From: Aquirhabdus parva
GTDB lineage: Bacteria > Pseudomonadota > Gammaproteobacteria > Pseudomonadales > Moraxellaceae
NCBI RefSeq assembly: GCF_003351745.1
Contig: NZ_CP031222.1
Location: 2,834,207-2,898,206 of the forward strand
Direction of reading: 5' to 3'
DNA length: 64,000 nt
The position numbers were made by a program, and so were the translations under genes. Under the pieces are notes generated by a model, which worked only from the letters and a program-made list of their open reading frames with translations, searched no databases and was not told the DNA's origin. Shown piece by piece: positions 17,958 to 26,281 of the stretch (the first letter of the stretch is position 1; every line of letters starts with the position of its first letter).

Positions 17958-20153
17958 GTGACAAACCCGCAAGATATCAATCGCCGCTTGTTCTTAAAGC
18001 ATAGTGCTCAATTAGCAACTCTAGCTGGGGCAGCAGGATTACTCCCTGAAACTATCCAACGAGCTCTGGCGATTGCGCCGAATGTTCGTACGGGCACGAT
18101 TCAAGACGTCGAGCATGTCGTGATCTTGATGCAAGAGAATCGCTCTTTTGATCACTACTTTGGCAATTTGAATGGCGTACGTGGTTTTAATGATCCGCGG
18201 GTACTCAAGCGTCAAGACGGTAAGCCTGTCTGGTATCAATACTACAATAATAACAATTACTCGCCTTACCACTGGGATACCAAAGTCACCTATGCCCAAT
18301 GGGAAGCATCCAATTACCATGACTGGTCACCTTATCATGGCGTATGGAACGAAGGCCGTAATGATCAATGGATGACGATCCAATATCCAACGGCAATGGG
18401 TTACTTCAAGCGCAGTGATATTCCTTACTACTACGCCATGGCTGATGCCTTTACTCTGTGCGAAGCGTATCACCAATCGATGTTGGGTCCGACCAATACC
18501 AACCGCCTCTATCATATGACTGGTCGTTCCGCCCCTACAGGTGATGGCACAGGCGTTTACACGACCAATAGCATGGGCGATGGCACCATTGGCGTAAGCG
18601 GCACTGTAGATTGGATGACCTATCCAGAGCGCTTGAGTGCTGCAGGGATTAACTGGAAGATTTATCAGGAAGGAGGCTATCAATCCTCGTCGCTATGGTC
18701 GCTTTATATCAATCCTTTTAGCAAATACACGATTCAAGAAAAAAATAACTATGACTGTAATGCACTCGCATGGTTTAAGAACTTTAAGAATGCAGGGACT
18801 AGCTCTGACCTCTGGCAGCGCGCTATGGTCGCACGTGGCGTGGATAAGCTGCGCACGGATGTCTTAAATAACCAACTCCCGCAAGTGTCATGGCTGATCC
18901 CTCCTTACTGCTACTCCGAACATCCATGGTGGGGTCCTTCCTTTGGTGAATACTACGTCTCTAAGATCCTTGAGGCGCTGACCAGTAATCCAGAAGTGTG
19001 GGCAAAAACTGTCTTTATCATCAATTATGATGAAGGCGATGGATTCTATGATCACGTCTCCGCAGCAGTCCCCCCATGGAAAGCAGGAACAGGACTCTCG
19101 ACCGTCAGCACTGTCGGTGAAATCGAACAATCCGGCCAACTCCCCATCGGACTAGGATATCGCGTTCCTCTACTGGCAATCTCACCATGGTCAAAAGGCG
19201 GTAAAGTCAGTGCTGAAGTCTTTGATCATACCTCCGTGCTGCGCTTCTTGGAAAAACGCTTTGGGGTGGTTGAAAGCAATATTTCACCATGGCGCCGTGC
19301 GGTTTGCGGTGATTTAACCTCGCTCTTTGATTTTTCTGGACAAAGCAATCCTACGGTAGAACCTGCGCTAACCAATGTGGCGCAAACCAACAGTCAAATG
19401 CTGGACGCCTACAACAAGCAGTATTACTACAAGAAGCCCGATTACTGGTCTTATCCGCCAACGGGCTTACCAGGACAAGAGTCTGGGCAACGCGATGCCT
19501 TAGCTGTGCCTTACGAGCTCTATGCCGAAGTCGCCATCACCAAAGCGACCAAAAAGCTGGTTCTATTCCTCACCAACAATGGTAAAGCGCTGCCCGGTAA
19601 TCCTGAAGGCAAATCTGCGGCGGTCTTCCAAGTTCATGCCACCAATGGCAGCACCCCACGCTTCTATACCGTGACCAGCTATCTGGTCACCCAAAGCGAT
19701 GGCAGTACCTTAGGTAAAACCATCAGCGATGACCTTTCTGCACTGGTAGATGCCAGCGGCAACTACAGCTTTCAGGTTCGTGGTCCAAATGGCTTCTACC
19801 GGGAATTCGTTGGCAATATTAATGCCGGTATCCAAAGCGCTGAACCTGCGATCTCTCTTGTATATAAAGTCGATGGCAACATCTACTTAAGTATCAAGAA
19901 TAACGGGACACTGCCATGTCGGGTCACCGTACAGACCAACGCGGCGTATAGTAGTGAGGCGGCACATAGCTATGATATCGGCGTCGGTAGCACCATTCAG
20001 GACCTATGGAATCTACAAAGCAGCCAAGGCTGGTATGACCTCAGTGTCACGTCAACCAATACCTCGACCAGCTTCTTGCGTCGTCTAGCAGGGCATGTGG
20101 AGACTGGGGTTTTGAGTAAAAGCGATCCACTCTTGAACATCAATCAGGTCTAA
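17958..20153 (+). CDS. Phosphocholine-specific phospholipase C, Tat-exported
   Basis: A 731-residue secreted phosphoesterase that releases phosphocholine from phosphatidylcholine or sphingomyelin. The N-terminus is a twin-arginine signal (NRRLFLKHSAQLATLAGAAG). Metal-site motifs of the PlcH/PlcN/AcpA phosphoesterase family follow: EHVVILMQENRSFDHYFG, WGPSFGEYY and NYDEGDGFYDH. The C-terminal roughly 230 residues are two beta-rich repeats of the kind seen at the end of PlcH/PlcN. The start is GTG at 17958 with AGGGAAG upstream. It is followed after 49 bp by a small exported protein likely to be its helper. Confidence 0.93.
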   Translation: MTNPQDINRRLFLKHSAQLATLAGAAGLLPETIQRALAIAPNVRTGTIQDVEHVVILMQENRSFDHYFGNLNGVRGFNDPRVLKRQDGKPVWYQYYNNNNYSPYHWDTKVTYAQWEASNYHDWSPYHGVWNEGRNDQWMTIQYPTAMGYFKRSDIPYYYAMADAFTLCEAYHQSMLGPTNTNRLYHMTGRSAPTGDGTGVYTTNSMGDGTIGVSGTVDWMTYPERLSAAGINWKIYQEGGYQSSSLWSLYINPFSKYTIQEKNNYDCNALAWFKNFKNAGTSSDLWQRAMVARGVDKLRTDVLNNQLPQVSWLIPPYCYSEHPWWGPSFGEYYVSKILEALTSNPEVWAKTVFIINYDEGDGFYDHVSAAVPPWKAGTGLSTVSTVGEIEQSGQLPIGLGYRVPLLAISPWSKGGKVSAEVFDHTSVLRFLEKRFGVVESNISPWRRAVCGDLTSLFDFSGQSNPTVEPALTNVAQTNSQMLDAYNKQYYYKKPDYWSYPPTGLPGQESGQRDALAVPYELYAEVAITKATKKLVLFLTNNGKALPGNPEGKSAAVFQVHATNGSTPRFYTVTSYLVTQSDGSTLGKTISDDLSALVDASGNYSFQVRGPNGFYREFVGNINAGIQSAEPAISLVYKVDGNIYLSIKNNGTLPCRVTVQTNAAYSSEAAHSYDIGVGSTIQDLWNLQSSQGWYDLSVTSTNTSTSFLRRLAGHVETGVLSKSDPLLNINQV

Positions 20154-20202
20154 ACTACAGACCTGCGTTCAAACCCGTGTTTAAGAACATCAAGGATAGA
20201 GT

Positions 20203-20814
20203 ATGAAGTCGATGTGGGTATGGATTTTTATCGGAGCGCTCTGCTGTGGATTGGCATTTGCGCTGTATACCCTCTCGCCTTCTGCCAATCCTATCCCCAG
20301 TGCCAGCGCTTCCTCAGGTGCTGGAATTCGCACGCCGATAGATACTAGAGAACCTGCAATGAAAGTTCAAAATCCTGCATCCTCTGTCTCAGCAGACATG
20401 GAGCATTTTCTAAAAAACGTATCGACCCTTTCAGATGCTGAACGCAAACAAACTGCACAAACGATTATCGATGAGCTAAAAGCCTCTGTCTCCGATGGTG
20501 CTGATCCGCGCACGGTCTTTCAGCAAATTGAACAATTCACGCCTTATGTAGAACCTGACCCAACACGACGGGAGGCAATGAACTTTGAAATCTGGCAGTC
20601 GTTAAGACAAGCCAATGTTCAACGCGAACTCCCGCCCACCCCAGCAGAGCAGCAGCAACTCAAAGACTATGCAGCGGCATCGGATCAGATTATTGAAGAT
20701 GTGATGAAGACTGAAAGCGATCGTGAACAGCAGCACCGGGTGATTGACACCAAGCTTCGTGCGTTGCGGTTGCAGATTTTTGGGGAGGAAGAGCCGAGGG
20801 TGTTGAGAAGGTAA
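20203..20814 (+). CDS. small membrane-anchored protein, possible PlcR-like phospholipase accessory factor
   Basis: A 203-residue protein with an N-terminal hydrophobic anchor (MWVWIFIGALCCGLAFALYTL), a Ser/Pro/Ala linker, and a charged, helix-rich domain with many Glu, Gln and Arg. In Pseudomonas a protein of similar size and topology, PlcR, is encoded directly after plcH and helps PlcH secretion. Size, position and topology match, but I did not recognise specific motifs. The start is an ATG with AAGGA 7-8 nt upstream. Confidence 0.55.
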   Translation: MKSMWVWIFIGALCCGLAFALYTLSPSANPIPSASASSGAGIRTPIDTREPAMKVQNPASSVSADMEHFLKNVSTLSDAERKQTAQTIIDELKASVSDGADPRTVFQQIEQFTPYVEPDPTRREAMNFEIWQSLRQANVQRELPPTPAEQQQLKDYAAASDQIIEDVMKTESDREQQHRVIDTKLRALRLQIFGEEEPRVLRR

Positions 20815-20870
20815 CAGCGATATTTTTAGGGTTATTGTCATGGACTGATAAATACTTAAGCCATACATAA

Positions 20871-20900
20871 AAAAAGCCTTTGCAATTACGAAGACTTTTT
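20871..20900. terminator. weak terminator between convergent genes
   Basis: AAAAAGCCTT and AAGACTTTTT form a 10-bp stem with one mismatch and a 10-nt loop, 57 bp past the plus-strand stop. It lies 85 bp before the stop of the convergent lipoprotein gene. Confidence 0.45.
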
Positions 20901-20984
20901 AGCTTTGATTCAAATGAATAGACTAGAAACAGCTTACCTTTTGTCATAAACCCAAAGATAAGCCTTCTCCTTAAATCGACTGTC

Positions 20985-21725
20985 TTATTTCTGACTTTGC
21001 AATACCGTCGTCTCTTGAGTCACATAACCTGAAGCTGGTAAGGTTCCACTATACGAGTACGCATCAAACGTCTTGACCACCAGCCCAGTATTCACATCCC
21101 TCCAAGTCGAGGTGTTATCGATCACGTTTGTCCCTGTACTCGTGGTATAGGTGGTGGTACTGAGGATTTTAAGCGCGCTAAAGGTGCCTGCAGGTACAGT
21201 GACACTTTCCACACCAACCACGGCGCCGCTATTGGTGAAGGACTGTGGAATGCCATTGGTGCCGCATTTTTTTGAGTACGTCATATTCCACGTCGCTCCA
21301 ACTGTGGTCGGAAAAGTCACACCGCCGCCATTTGGTGTAAATGTACAGATACCTGAACCGCCCACAGTTGTTGTGCCGTCAAGAGATTGTTCGGAGAGTT
21401 CTTGTCCAGAGCTATTTAGCGTTTCAAGATGGGGGGTGATGCCATACGACACCCCATTAAAAGCAATAGCAACTTTTGTAAAAGGATCAACGATACTTCG
21501 CGTAAAACTTGTAGCAGTCGCAGCAGTCACCGTATCGGTATACGACTCATTAATCGTGTTCGATGCATTATCAATAGTGGTCCGCGTCCAAACACGCTGT
21601 AAGCCCACGGCGGGGATAACAAATTTATAAGTCGTTGGGGCAATAATCGTATCGTTACTACCCCCACCACAAGCTGCCAATATTGACGTTAAAAGGATTA
21701 GACTACTTATTCTTCCTGATTTCAT
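20985..21725 (-). CDS. lipoprotein of unknown function
   Basis: A 246-residue protein with a lipoprotein signal: lipobox LAAC with the lipidated cysteine at C19, followed by GGGSND. The mature part is rich in Thr, Ser and Val and looks like a beta-rich extracytoplasmic domain (VTVPAGTFSALKIL is a segment common in such folds). I do not recognise a family with a known function. It is monocistronic and converges on the phospholipase accessory gene. Confidence 0.75.
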   Translation of the reverse strand: MKSGRISSLILLTSILAACGGGSNDTIIAPTTYKFVIPAVGLQRVWTRTTIDNASNTINESYTDTVTAATATSFTRSIVDPFTKVAIAFNGVSYGITPHLETLNSSGQELSEQSLDGTTTVGGSGICTFTPNGGGVTFPTTVGATWNMTYSKKCGTNGIPQSFTNSGAVVGVESVTVPAGTFSALKILSTTTYTTSTGTNVIDNTSTWRDVNTGLVVKTFDAYSYSGTLPASGYVTQETTVLQSQK

Positions 21726-21942
21726 TATCTGTCCATGAGTGATGAGATGCGTAATGCACAGCTAGCATAACACTCCAAAAACATAGCGATTTATCCATTT
21801 TCTTCTCACTCACCTTTGCGATACAAAACGATACGTTCAACGAACAATCCAGACCAAATGGATCATATCCCGCCTACCCCATGATCATTTTCTAATCTAT
21901 ACTTTTCAAATAAAAATTTTTTTAATTATTTTTCTCATTCTT

Positions 21943-21969
21943 TGTCGAAAACAACAAATCTCGTTCGTC
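21943..21969 (+). promoter_or_regulatory. candidate ECF42-type promoter
   Basis: TGTCGA at 21943-21948 and CGTC at 21966-21969 are 17 bp apart. From memory, ECF42-group sigma factors use TGTCGA at -35 and CG(A/T)C at -10, so this is the expected autoregulated promoter. It lies about 115 bp upstream of the first gene (VOC protein) of the sigma factor operon. The remainder of the 363-bp gap shows only AT-rich sequence. Confidence 0.6.
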
Positions 21970-22088
21970 ATAGTGGTGAGAGTTTAAAAAAGTATCGGTT
22001 TATGCGTCGCTCTCTGCACCCTTAGTGCTGCAAAACGCTTAAGCTCAGATCAACAATTTTTAATTTAAGTCGATAAGGAGTAAGGATT

Positions 22089-22565
22089 ATGTCTAGCGTA
22101 AAACCCATTCCCGAAGGGATACACACCATCACCCCTCATCTCGTATGCGACGGTGCAGCCGATGCTATCGAGTTTTATAAGAAAGCCTTTAATGCCGTCG
22201 AGGTGACCCGCCTTGCAGGTCCGGACAACAAATTGATGCACGCCATGCTGCGCATTGGCGACTCAACCATCATGCTTAATGATGAGTTTAAAGATTGGGG
22301 AGTTCTTGGACCCAAAGCAATCGGCGGCACCGCAGTCACCATCCACCTTTATGTCACTGATGTCGATAGCGCCTTTGCACAGGCTGTCGATGCAGGTGCA
22401 ACCGTAAAAATGCCTGTTGCTGATATGTTTTGGGGAGATCGCTATGGCGTACTGATCGATCCTTTTGGCCACAGTTGGTCGATTGCCACCCACAAGCAAG
22501 ATTTGACCCCTGAACAAATTATTGAAGGGATGCATCAAATGACACCGGGCGAAGGCTGTAATTAA
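22089..22565 (+). CDS. VOC-family protein, PhnB-like
   Basis: A 158-residue vicinal-oxygen-chelate fold protein of the PhnB/glyoxalase-like type. ITPHLVCDGAADAIEFYKKAF opens the first beta-alpha-beta unit, and YGVLIDPFGHSWSIATH closes the second. Such proteins are frequent partners in ECF sigma factor operons with YCII-domain genes; their biochemical role is unknown. AAGGAG lies upstream of the ATG. It is the first gene of the ECF42-type cluster. Confidence 0.88.
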   Translation: MSSVKPIPEGIHTITPHLVCDGAADAIEFYKKAFNAVEVTRLAGPDNKLMHAMLRIGDSTIMLNDEFKDWGVLGPKAIGGTAVTIHLYVTDVDSAFAQAVDAGATVKMPVADMFWGDRYGVLIDPFGHSWSIATHKQDLTPEQIIEGMHQMTPGEGCN

Positions 22566-22642
22566 CAACGGATTGGTATGGGCGATAGCACTTTGATTTC
22601 TATGTTATCGCTCACTATTCCTTTCATGACACGGAGCGCACC

Positions 22643-23401
22643 ATGCGATTTTTGATTATTCATCAGTTAGACAATCCTTCGGCAGAAGCCATGGCTGCCG
22701 AAGCGGCTCTTATCAAAACAATGCTGCGGGATGATCCCGTCGTGGTGCAATCCGATGTCCTGCTCAGCAGTAGTCGCTTGCATCAGCAAATGCCTGCAGC
22801 GCGGTTGGAAGTGACCCAAACGCATGCGCCTGTGGTACTCGACCCATGGACAGATACAGCGGAATATACCCGCAGCTTCCTCCAGATCGATGTGCCAGAC
22901 CATGAGGCGGCACTGGCTTGGGCTCAGCAATGGCCTGCAAGCCATGTGGATAGTGTAGTCGAAGTGCGTGCGGTCGGTTGCCCCGGCGGTGTGCACAGCG
23001 TCAGTGGTGATATCCCTGCTGACGCCAAGGCCGATACTGAACACTTTATGGTCATTATCCATGAAGAGAGTCTGCTCAGTGAAGGAACCGTGCCACCGCA
23101 GTCAGTGCTGGATGGCATGGAGCGTTACAACATTGAAAGTGTCGAATCCGGCATCTTGCTCGCAGGTCACGGTTTGCATCCCAGTCCTGACGGTGCACGG
23201 GTAAAATTTACCGCAGGCAAAGCAAGCGTCATCGATGGTCCGTTTAGTGAAAGCAAAGAGCTGATTGCAGGCTACTGGCTCATCCAGACCAAATCAAAGC
23301 AAGAAGCGATCGAATGGGCTAAAAACTACCCCTTCCCCGTATTTAACTCAGCCACGATTTCGGTTCTTCCTGTCGTCGGCTTGGAGCACAAACATGTTTA
23401 A
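22643..23401 (+). CDS. double YCII/DGPF-domain protein
   Basis: A 252-residue protein with two related halves. Residues from about 135 on form a canonical YCII (DGPF) domain: EHFMVIIHEESLL, DGPFSESKELIAGYWLIQ and KSKQEAIEWAKNYPF. The N-terminal half repeats the pattern in degenerate form (MRFLIIHQLD at the start, EAALAWAQQWPAS near residue 95), lacking the DGPF motif. This suggests internal duplication. DGPF proteins are the hallmark partners of ECF42 sigma factors; their molecular function is unknown. Its end overlaps the start of the SRPBCC gene by 8 bp. Confidence 0.85.
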   Translation: MRFLIIHQLDNPSAEAMAAEAALIKTMLRDDPVVVQSDVLLSSSRLHQQMPAARLEVTQTHAPVVLDPWTDTAEYTRSFLQIDVPDHEAALAWAQQWPASHVDSVVEVRAVGCPGGVHSVSGDIPADAKADTEHFMVIIHEESLLSEGTVPPQSVLDGMERYNIESVESGILLAGHGLHPSPDGARVKFTAGKASVIDGPFSESKELIAGYWLIQTKSKQEAIEWAKNYPFPVFNSATISVLPVVGLEHKHV

Positions 23402-23921
23402 AACAATCTTACTCATCGTCGTTGCAGTGATTGTCGCCATCTTGATCTATGCGGCAACACGTCCCGACAGTTTTAGTGTTGAGCGCAGTATCACCATTAA
23501 GTCTCCACCTGAAAAAGTCTATGCATTGATTAATGATTTTCACAGTTGGCCCACATGGTCCCCGTGGGAAAAACTTGATCCGACCATGACCCGCCACTAC
23601 AGCGGTGCAGCGCAGGGGGATGGCACTGTCTATGAATGGATTGGCAATAGCAAAGTCGGTTCAGGACGAATGGAGATCACCAGCAGCGTGCCTGCCAGCA
23701 AGATTGTGATCAAGCTGGATTTTCTAAAACCCTTAGAAGCCCATAACACGGCGGAATTTACCCTACAGCCTGCCGGTGACAGCACCACGGTAACTTGGCG
23801 TATGTACGGCCCGAATCCCTATGTTGCCAAGCTCATACAAGTGTTTTGCAGCATGGACAAGATGGTCGGCAAAGACTTTGCAACCGGTCTGGCGAATCTT
23901 AAAGCCCAAGCTGAAAAATAA
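23394..23921 (+). CDS. SRPBCC-family (START-like) protein with N-terminal membrane anchor
   Basis: A 175-residue protein. A single hydrophobic helix (TILLIVVAVIVAILIYAA) is followed by a SRPBCC/polyketide-cyclase-like hydrophobic-cavity domain: SVERSITIKSPPEKVYALIN, then WPTWSPWEKLDP, a hallmark of this subfamily. The ATG at 23394 overlaps the previous gene by 8 bp, indicating translational coupling. In ECF sigma factor operons such proteins may bind a small hydrophobic ligand; that is inference. Confidence 0.87.
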   Translation: MFKTILLIVVAVIVAILIYAATRPDSFSVERSITIKSPPEKVYALINDFHSWPTWSPWEKLDPTMTRHYSGAAQGDGTVYEWIGNSKVGSGRMEITSSVPASKIVIKLDFLKPLEAHNTAEFTLQPAGDSTTVTWRMYGPNPYVAKLIQVFCSMDKMVGKDFATGLANLKAQAEK

Positions 23922-23967
23922 ATTCATCACTCATATTTTTAATACGGTTTTATAAGGAGTAATACTC

Positions 23968-24396
23968 ATGAGATTCATGCTCATCATGATCCCCAAGGGA
24001 TACGAAAGTGCCACCCCAGACACCTTGCCCGATGCCGATGCAATCGCGACGATGATGAAATATAACGAAGATCTGCAAAAGGCGGGAATCTTGCTGGCGC
24101 TGGAAGGACTCCATCCACCCGCTGCGGGAACACGTGTGTCCTTTGGGAATGGTAAGCCTGTCGTCACCGATGGTCCCTTTGCCGAAGCCAAAGAAAGCGT
24201 GGGCGGTTATTGGATTATTCAAGTCAAATCCAAAGAAGAAGCCATAGAGTGGGTCAAGCGCTGCCCCGCTGGTGCGAATGACACGATCGAAATTCGTCAG
24301 ATCTTTGAGCCAGCTGACTTCTCTGAAGATGTGCAGCAGGCCGTTGAAGAGTTCACTGAACGCTTTGAAAAATCTACCGAGACAACCCCATCATGA
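23968..24396 (+). CDS. YCII/DGPF-domain protein
   Basis: A 142-residue single-domain YCII protein beginning MRFMLIMIPKGYES. It contains the signature DGPFAEAKESVGGYWIIQVKS followed by KEEAIEWVKRCP, and a C-terminal acidic tail. It overlaps the sigma factor gene by 4 bp (ATGA), so the two are translationally coupled, as expected for the DGPF partner of an ECF42 sigma factor. AAGGAG precedes the start. Confidence 0.92.
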   Translation: MRFMLIMIPKGYESATPDTLPDADAIATMMKYNEDLQKAGILLALEGLHPPAAGTRVSFGNGKPVVTDGPFAEAKESVGGYWIIQVKSKEEAIEWVKRCPAGANDTIEIRQIFEPADFSEDVQQAVEEFTERFEKSTETTPS

Positions 24397-25700
24397 CCGA
24401 TATCCGCCGAACGATTGACGCAGTCTGGCGGATCGAATCCGCCAAGCTGATCGCTGTGCTTACCCGCATGGTTCGTGATGTCGGTCTGGCGGAAGAGTTT
24501 GCACAGGATGCACTGGTTGCAGCCCTTGAGCATTGGCCACAGACAGGCTTACCTGATGAGCCTGCCGCGTGGCTGATGACCGTTGGCAAACGCCGTGCCC
24601 TCGACCATCTACGTCGTCAAAAGCTGATTGATCGCAAGCACGAAGAACTGGGACGCGAGCTGGAATACGAACAACAAAGCATGATCGATCACGACTTTGA
24701 TACCGCGCTTGAACAAGAGATTGACGAGCGTCAGACGGCCAATATTGATGATGATCTGCTGCGTCTGGTGTTTATTGCCTGTCACCCTGTATTGACCTCT
24801 GAAGCGCAAGTCGCGCTGACGCTCAAGCTACTGGGTGGACTGAGCACCGACGAGATTTCACGGGCATTTTTGGTCAGTGAACCGACCATTGCACAGCGCA
24901 TTGTGCGTGCCAAACGTATTTTGAAAGAAGCTCAAGCCCCCTTTGAGCTCCCCCATAAAGAAGAACTGCGCGCCCGTTTAGCCTCTGTCCTTGCGGTGTT
25001 GTATTTGATTTTTAATGAAGGCTATGCCGCAACCAAAGGCGAAGACTGGATGCGTCCAGCGCTCTGTGATGAAGCCTTGCGACTAGGACGCATACTAGCT
25101 GAGCTGATGCCGCAAGAACCTGAGGTCCATGGATTGGTTGCGCTGATGGAAATCCAAGCCTCTCGCTTTCATGCCCGCACGAATGCCGCTGGCGTGCCGA
25201 TTTTATTGATGGATCAGGATCGTAGCCGTTGGGATAAGCTCCTTATCCAGCGTGGCCTTGCGGCATTGAAGCGTGTCGATACCCTCGGGCAAGGCTATGG
25301 TCCTTATGCATTGCAAGCGGCTATCGCCAGTTGCCACGCCCGTGCCTATCGTGCGGAGCTCACCGACTGGACGCGGATCAGCGTGCTGTATGATGCTTTG
25401 GCAGCACTCTCCCCTTCACCCATCGTTGAGCTCAACCGTGCAGTTGCTGTTTCTATGGCATTCGGCCCCGCTCAAGGGTTGGCATTGGTGGATGAACTCC
25501 TCCATGAGCCGACTCTGGCCAAATACCATTTACTCCCCAGCGTACGGGGCGATTTCTTATTCAAGCTAGGACGATTCAGTGAGGCACAGCGTGAGTTTGA
25601 ACGCGCAGCAACACTGACTCAAAACACCCGTGAACGTGATTTGCTGTTGACCCGTGCCCATAGCTGCATGGATCAGCATCCCGTTACCCTTTACTCTTAA
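24393..25700 (+). CDS. ECF42-type RNA polymerase sigma factor with C-terminal extension
   Basis: A 435-residue extracytoplasmic-function sigma factor. Region 2 lies in the first 80 residues (VRDVGLAEEFAQDALVAALE, then WLMTVGKRRALDHLRRQ). Region 4 is at about residues 125-180 (SEAQVALTLKLLGGLSTDEI and SEPTIAQRIVRAKRIL). The remaining 250 residues are an alpha-helical, TPR-like extension (LYLIFNEGYAAT, ELNRAVAVSMAFG), which with the adjacent DGPF gene defines the ECF42 group. No anti-sigma gene is present, so activity may be controlled by the C-terminal extension. The group is linked in the literature to stress or secondary-metabolite conditions. Confidence 0.92.
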   Translation: MTDIRRTIDAVWRIESAKLIAVLTRMVRDVGLAEEFAQDALVAALEHWPQTGLPDEPAAWLMTVGKRRALDHLRRQKLIDRKHEELGRELEYEQQSMIDHDFDTALEQEIDERQTANIDDDLLRLVFIACHPVLTSEAQVALTLKLLGGLSTDEISRAFLVSEPTIAQRIVRAKRILKEAQAPFELPHKEELRARLASVLAVLYLIFNEGYAATKGEDWMRPALCDEALRLGRILAELMPQEPEVHGLVALMEIQASRFHARTNAAGVPILLMDQDRSRWDKLLIQRGLAALKRVDTLGQGYGPYALQAAIASCHARAYRAELTDWTRISVLYDALAALSPSPIVELNRAVAVSMAFGPAQGLALVDELLHEPTLAKYHLLPSVRGDFLFKLGRFSEAQREFERAATLTQNTRERDLLLTRAHSCMDQHPVTLYS

Positions 25701-25741
25701 GATGTACAGATCGATATTTCACTCCACAAGGAAGCCGCATC

Positions 25742-26212
25742 ATGATCGACGATCCCGTTATTATTCATACTGAAGCCCAATTAACGGCAGTGATCCACCT
25801 CACCATTCCGCGCGAGGACTCCATAACATTCATGGGTCCTGCCATCCATGAAATTCTTGATGTCCTTAAAGAGCAAGGCATCACTCCTGCGGGTGCTTTG
25901 TTTTCCCATCACCTTAAAATGCCCACGGAAATCTTTGATTTTGAAATCGGGATTCCAGTCAATACCCCCATCACGGCGGCTAAACGCGTCAAACCCAGTA
26001 CGCTGCCTGAGACTCGCATCGCCAGTACCACCTATCATGGCGGTTATGAAGGACTCGGGGATGCTTGGGGAGAATTTAAAGCATGGATCAGTACCCAAGA
26101 GCTTAAAGAAGCCCCTGATCTCTGGGAAAGCTATGTCTTAGGACCTGAAACCGATCCTGATCCAAAAACATGGCGTACAGTATTGAATCAGCCGTTGGTG
26201 GATGAAGCATAG
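25742..26212 (+). CDS. GyrI-like small-molecule binding domain protein
   Basis: A 156-residue stand-alone effector-binding domain of the GyrI/Rob/BmrR C-terminal fold. The pattern AIHEILDVLKEQGI, then FDFEIGIPVNTPI and YHGGYEGLGDAWGEFKAWI, is typical. Such domains bind small organic molecules. It follows the sigma factor by 41 bp with AAGGAAG upstream and closes the ECF42 operon before a terminator. Confidence 0.85.
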   Translation: MIDDPVIIHTEAQLTAVIHLTIPREDSITFMGPAIHEILDVLKEQGITPAGALFSHHLKMPTEIFDFEIGIPVNTPITAAKRVKPSTLPETRIASTTYHGGYEGLGDAWGEFKAWISTQELKEAPDLWESYVLGPETDPDPKTWRTVLNQPLVDEA

Positions 26213-26225
26213 ACCCAAGCTTCTA

Positions 26226-26262
26226 GACAAAAAACCTAGACATATATATCTAGGTTTTTGTC
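26226..26262. terminator. bidirectional terminator between convergent genes
   Basis: GACAAAAAACCTAGA and TCTAGGTTTTTGTC pair along 14 bp (one bulged A) around an 8-nt AT loop. It separates the ECF42 operon from the convergent repeat lipoprotein. Confidence 0.88.
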
Positions 26263-26281
26263 ATAATCACTCGTTACTTTC

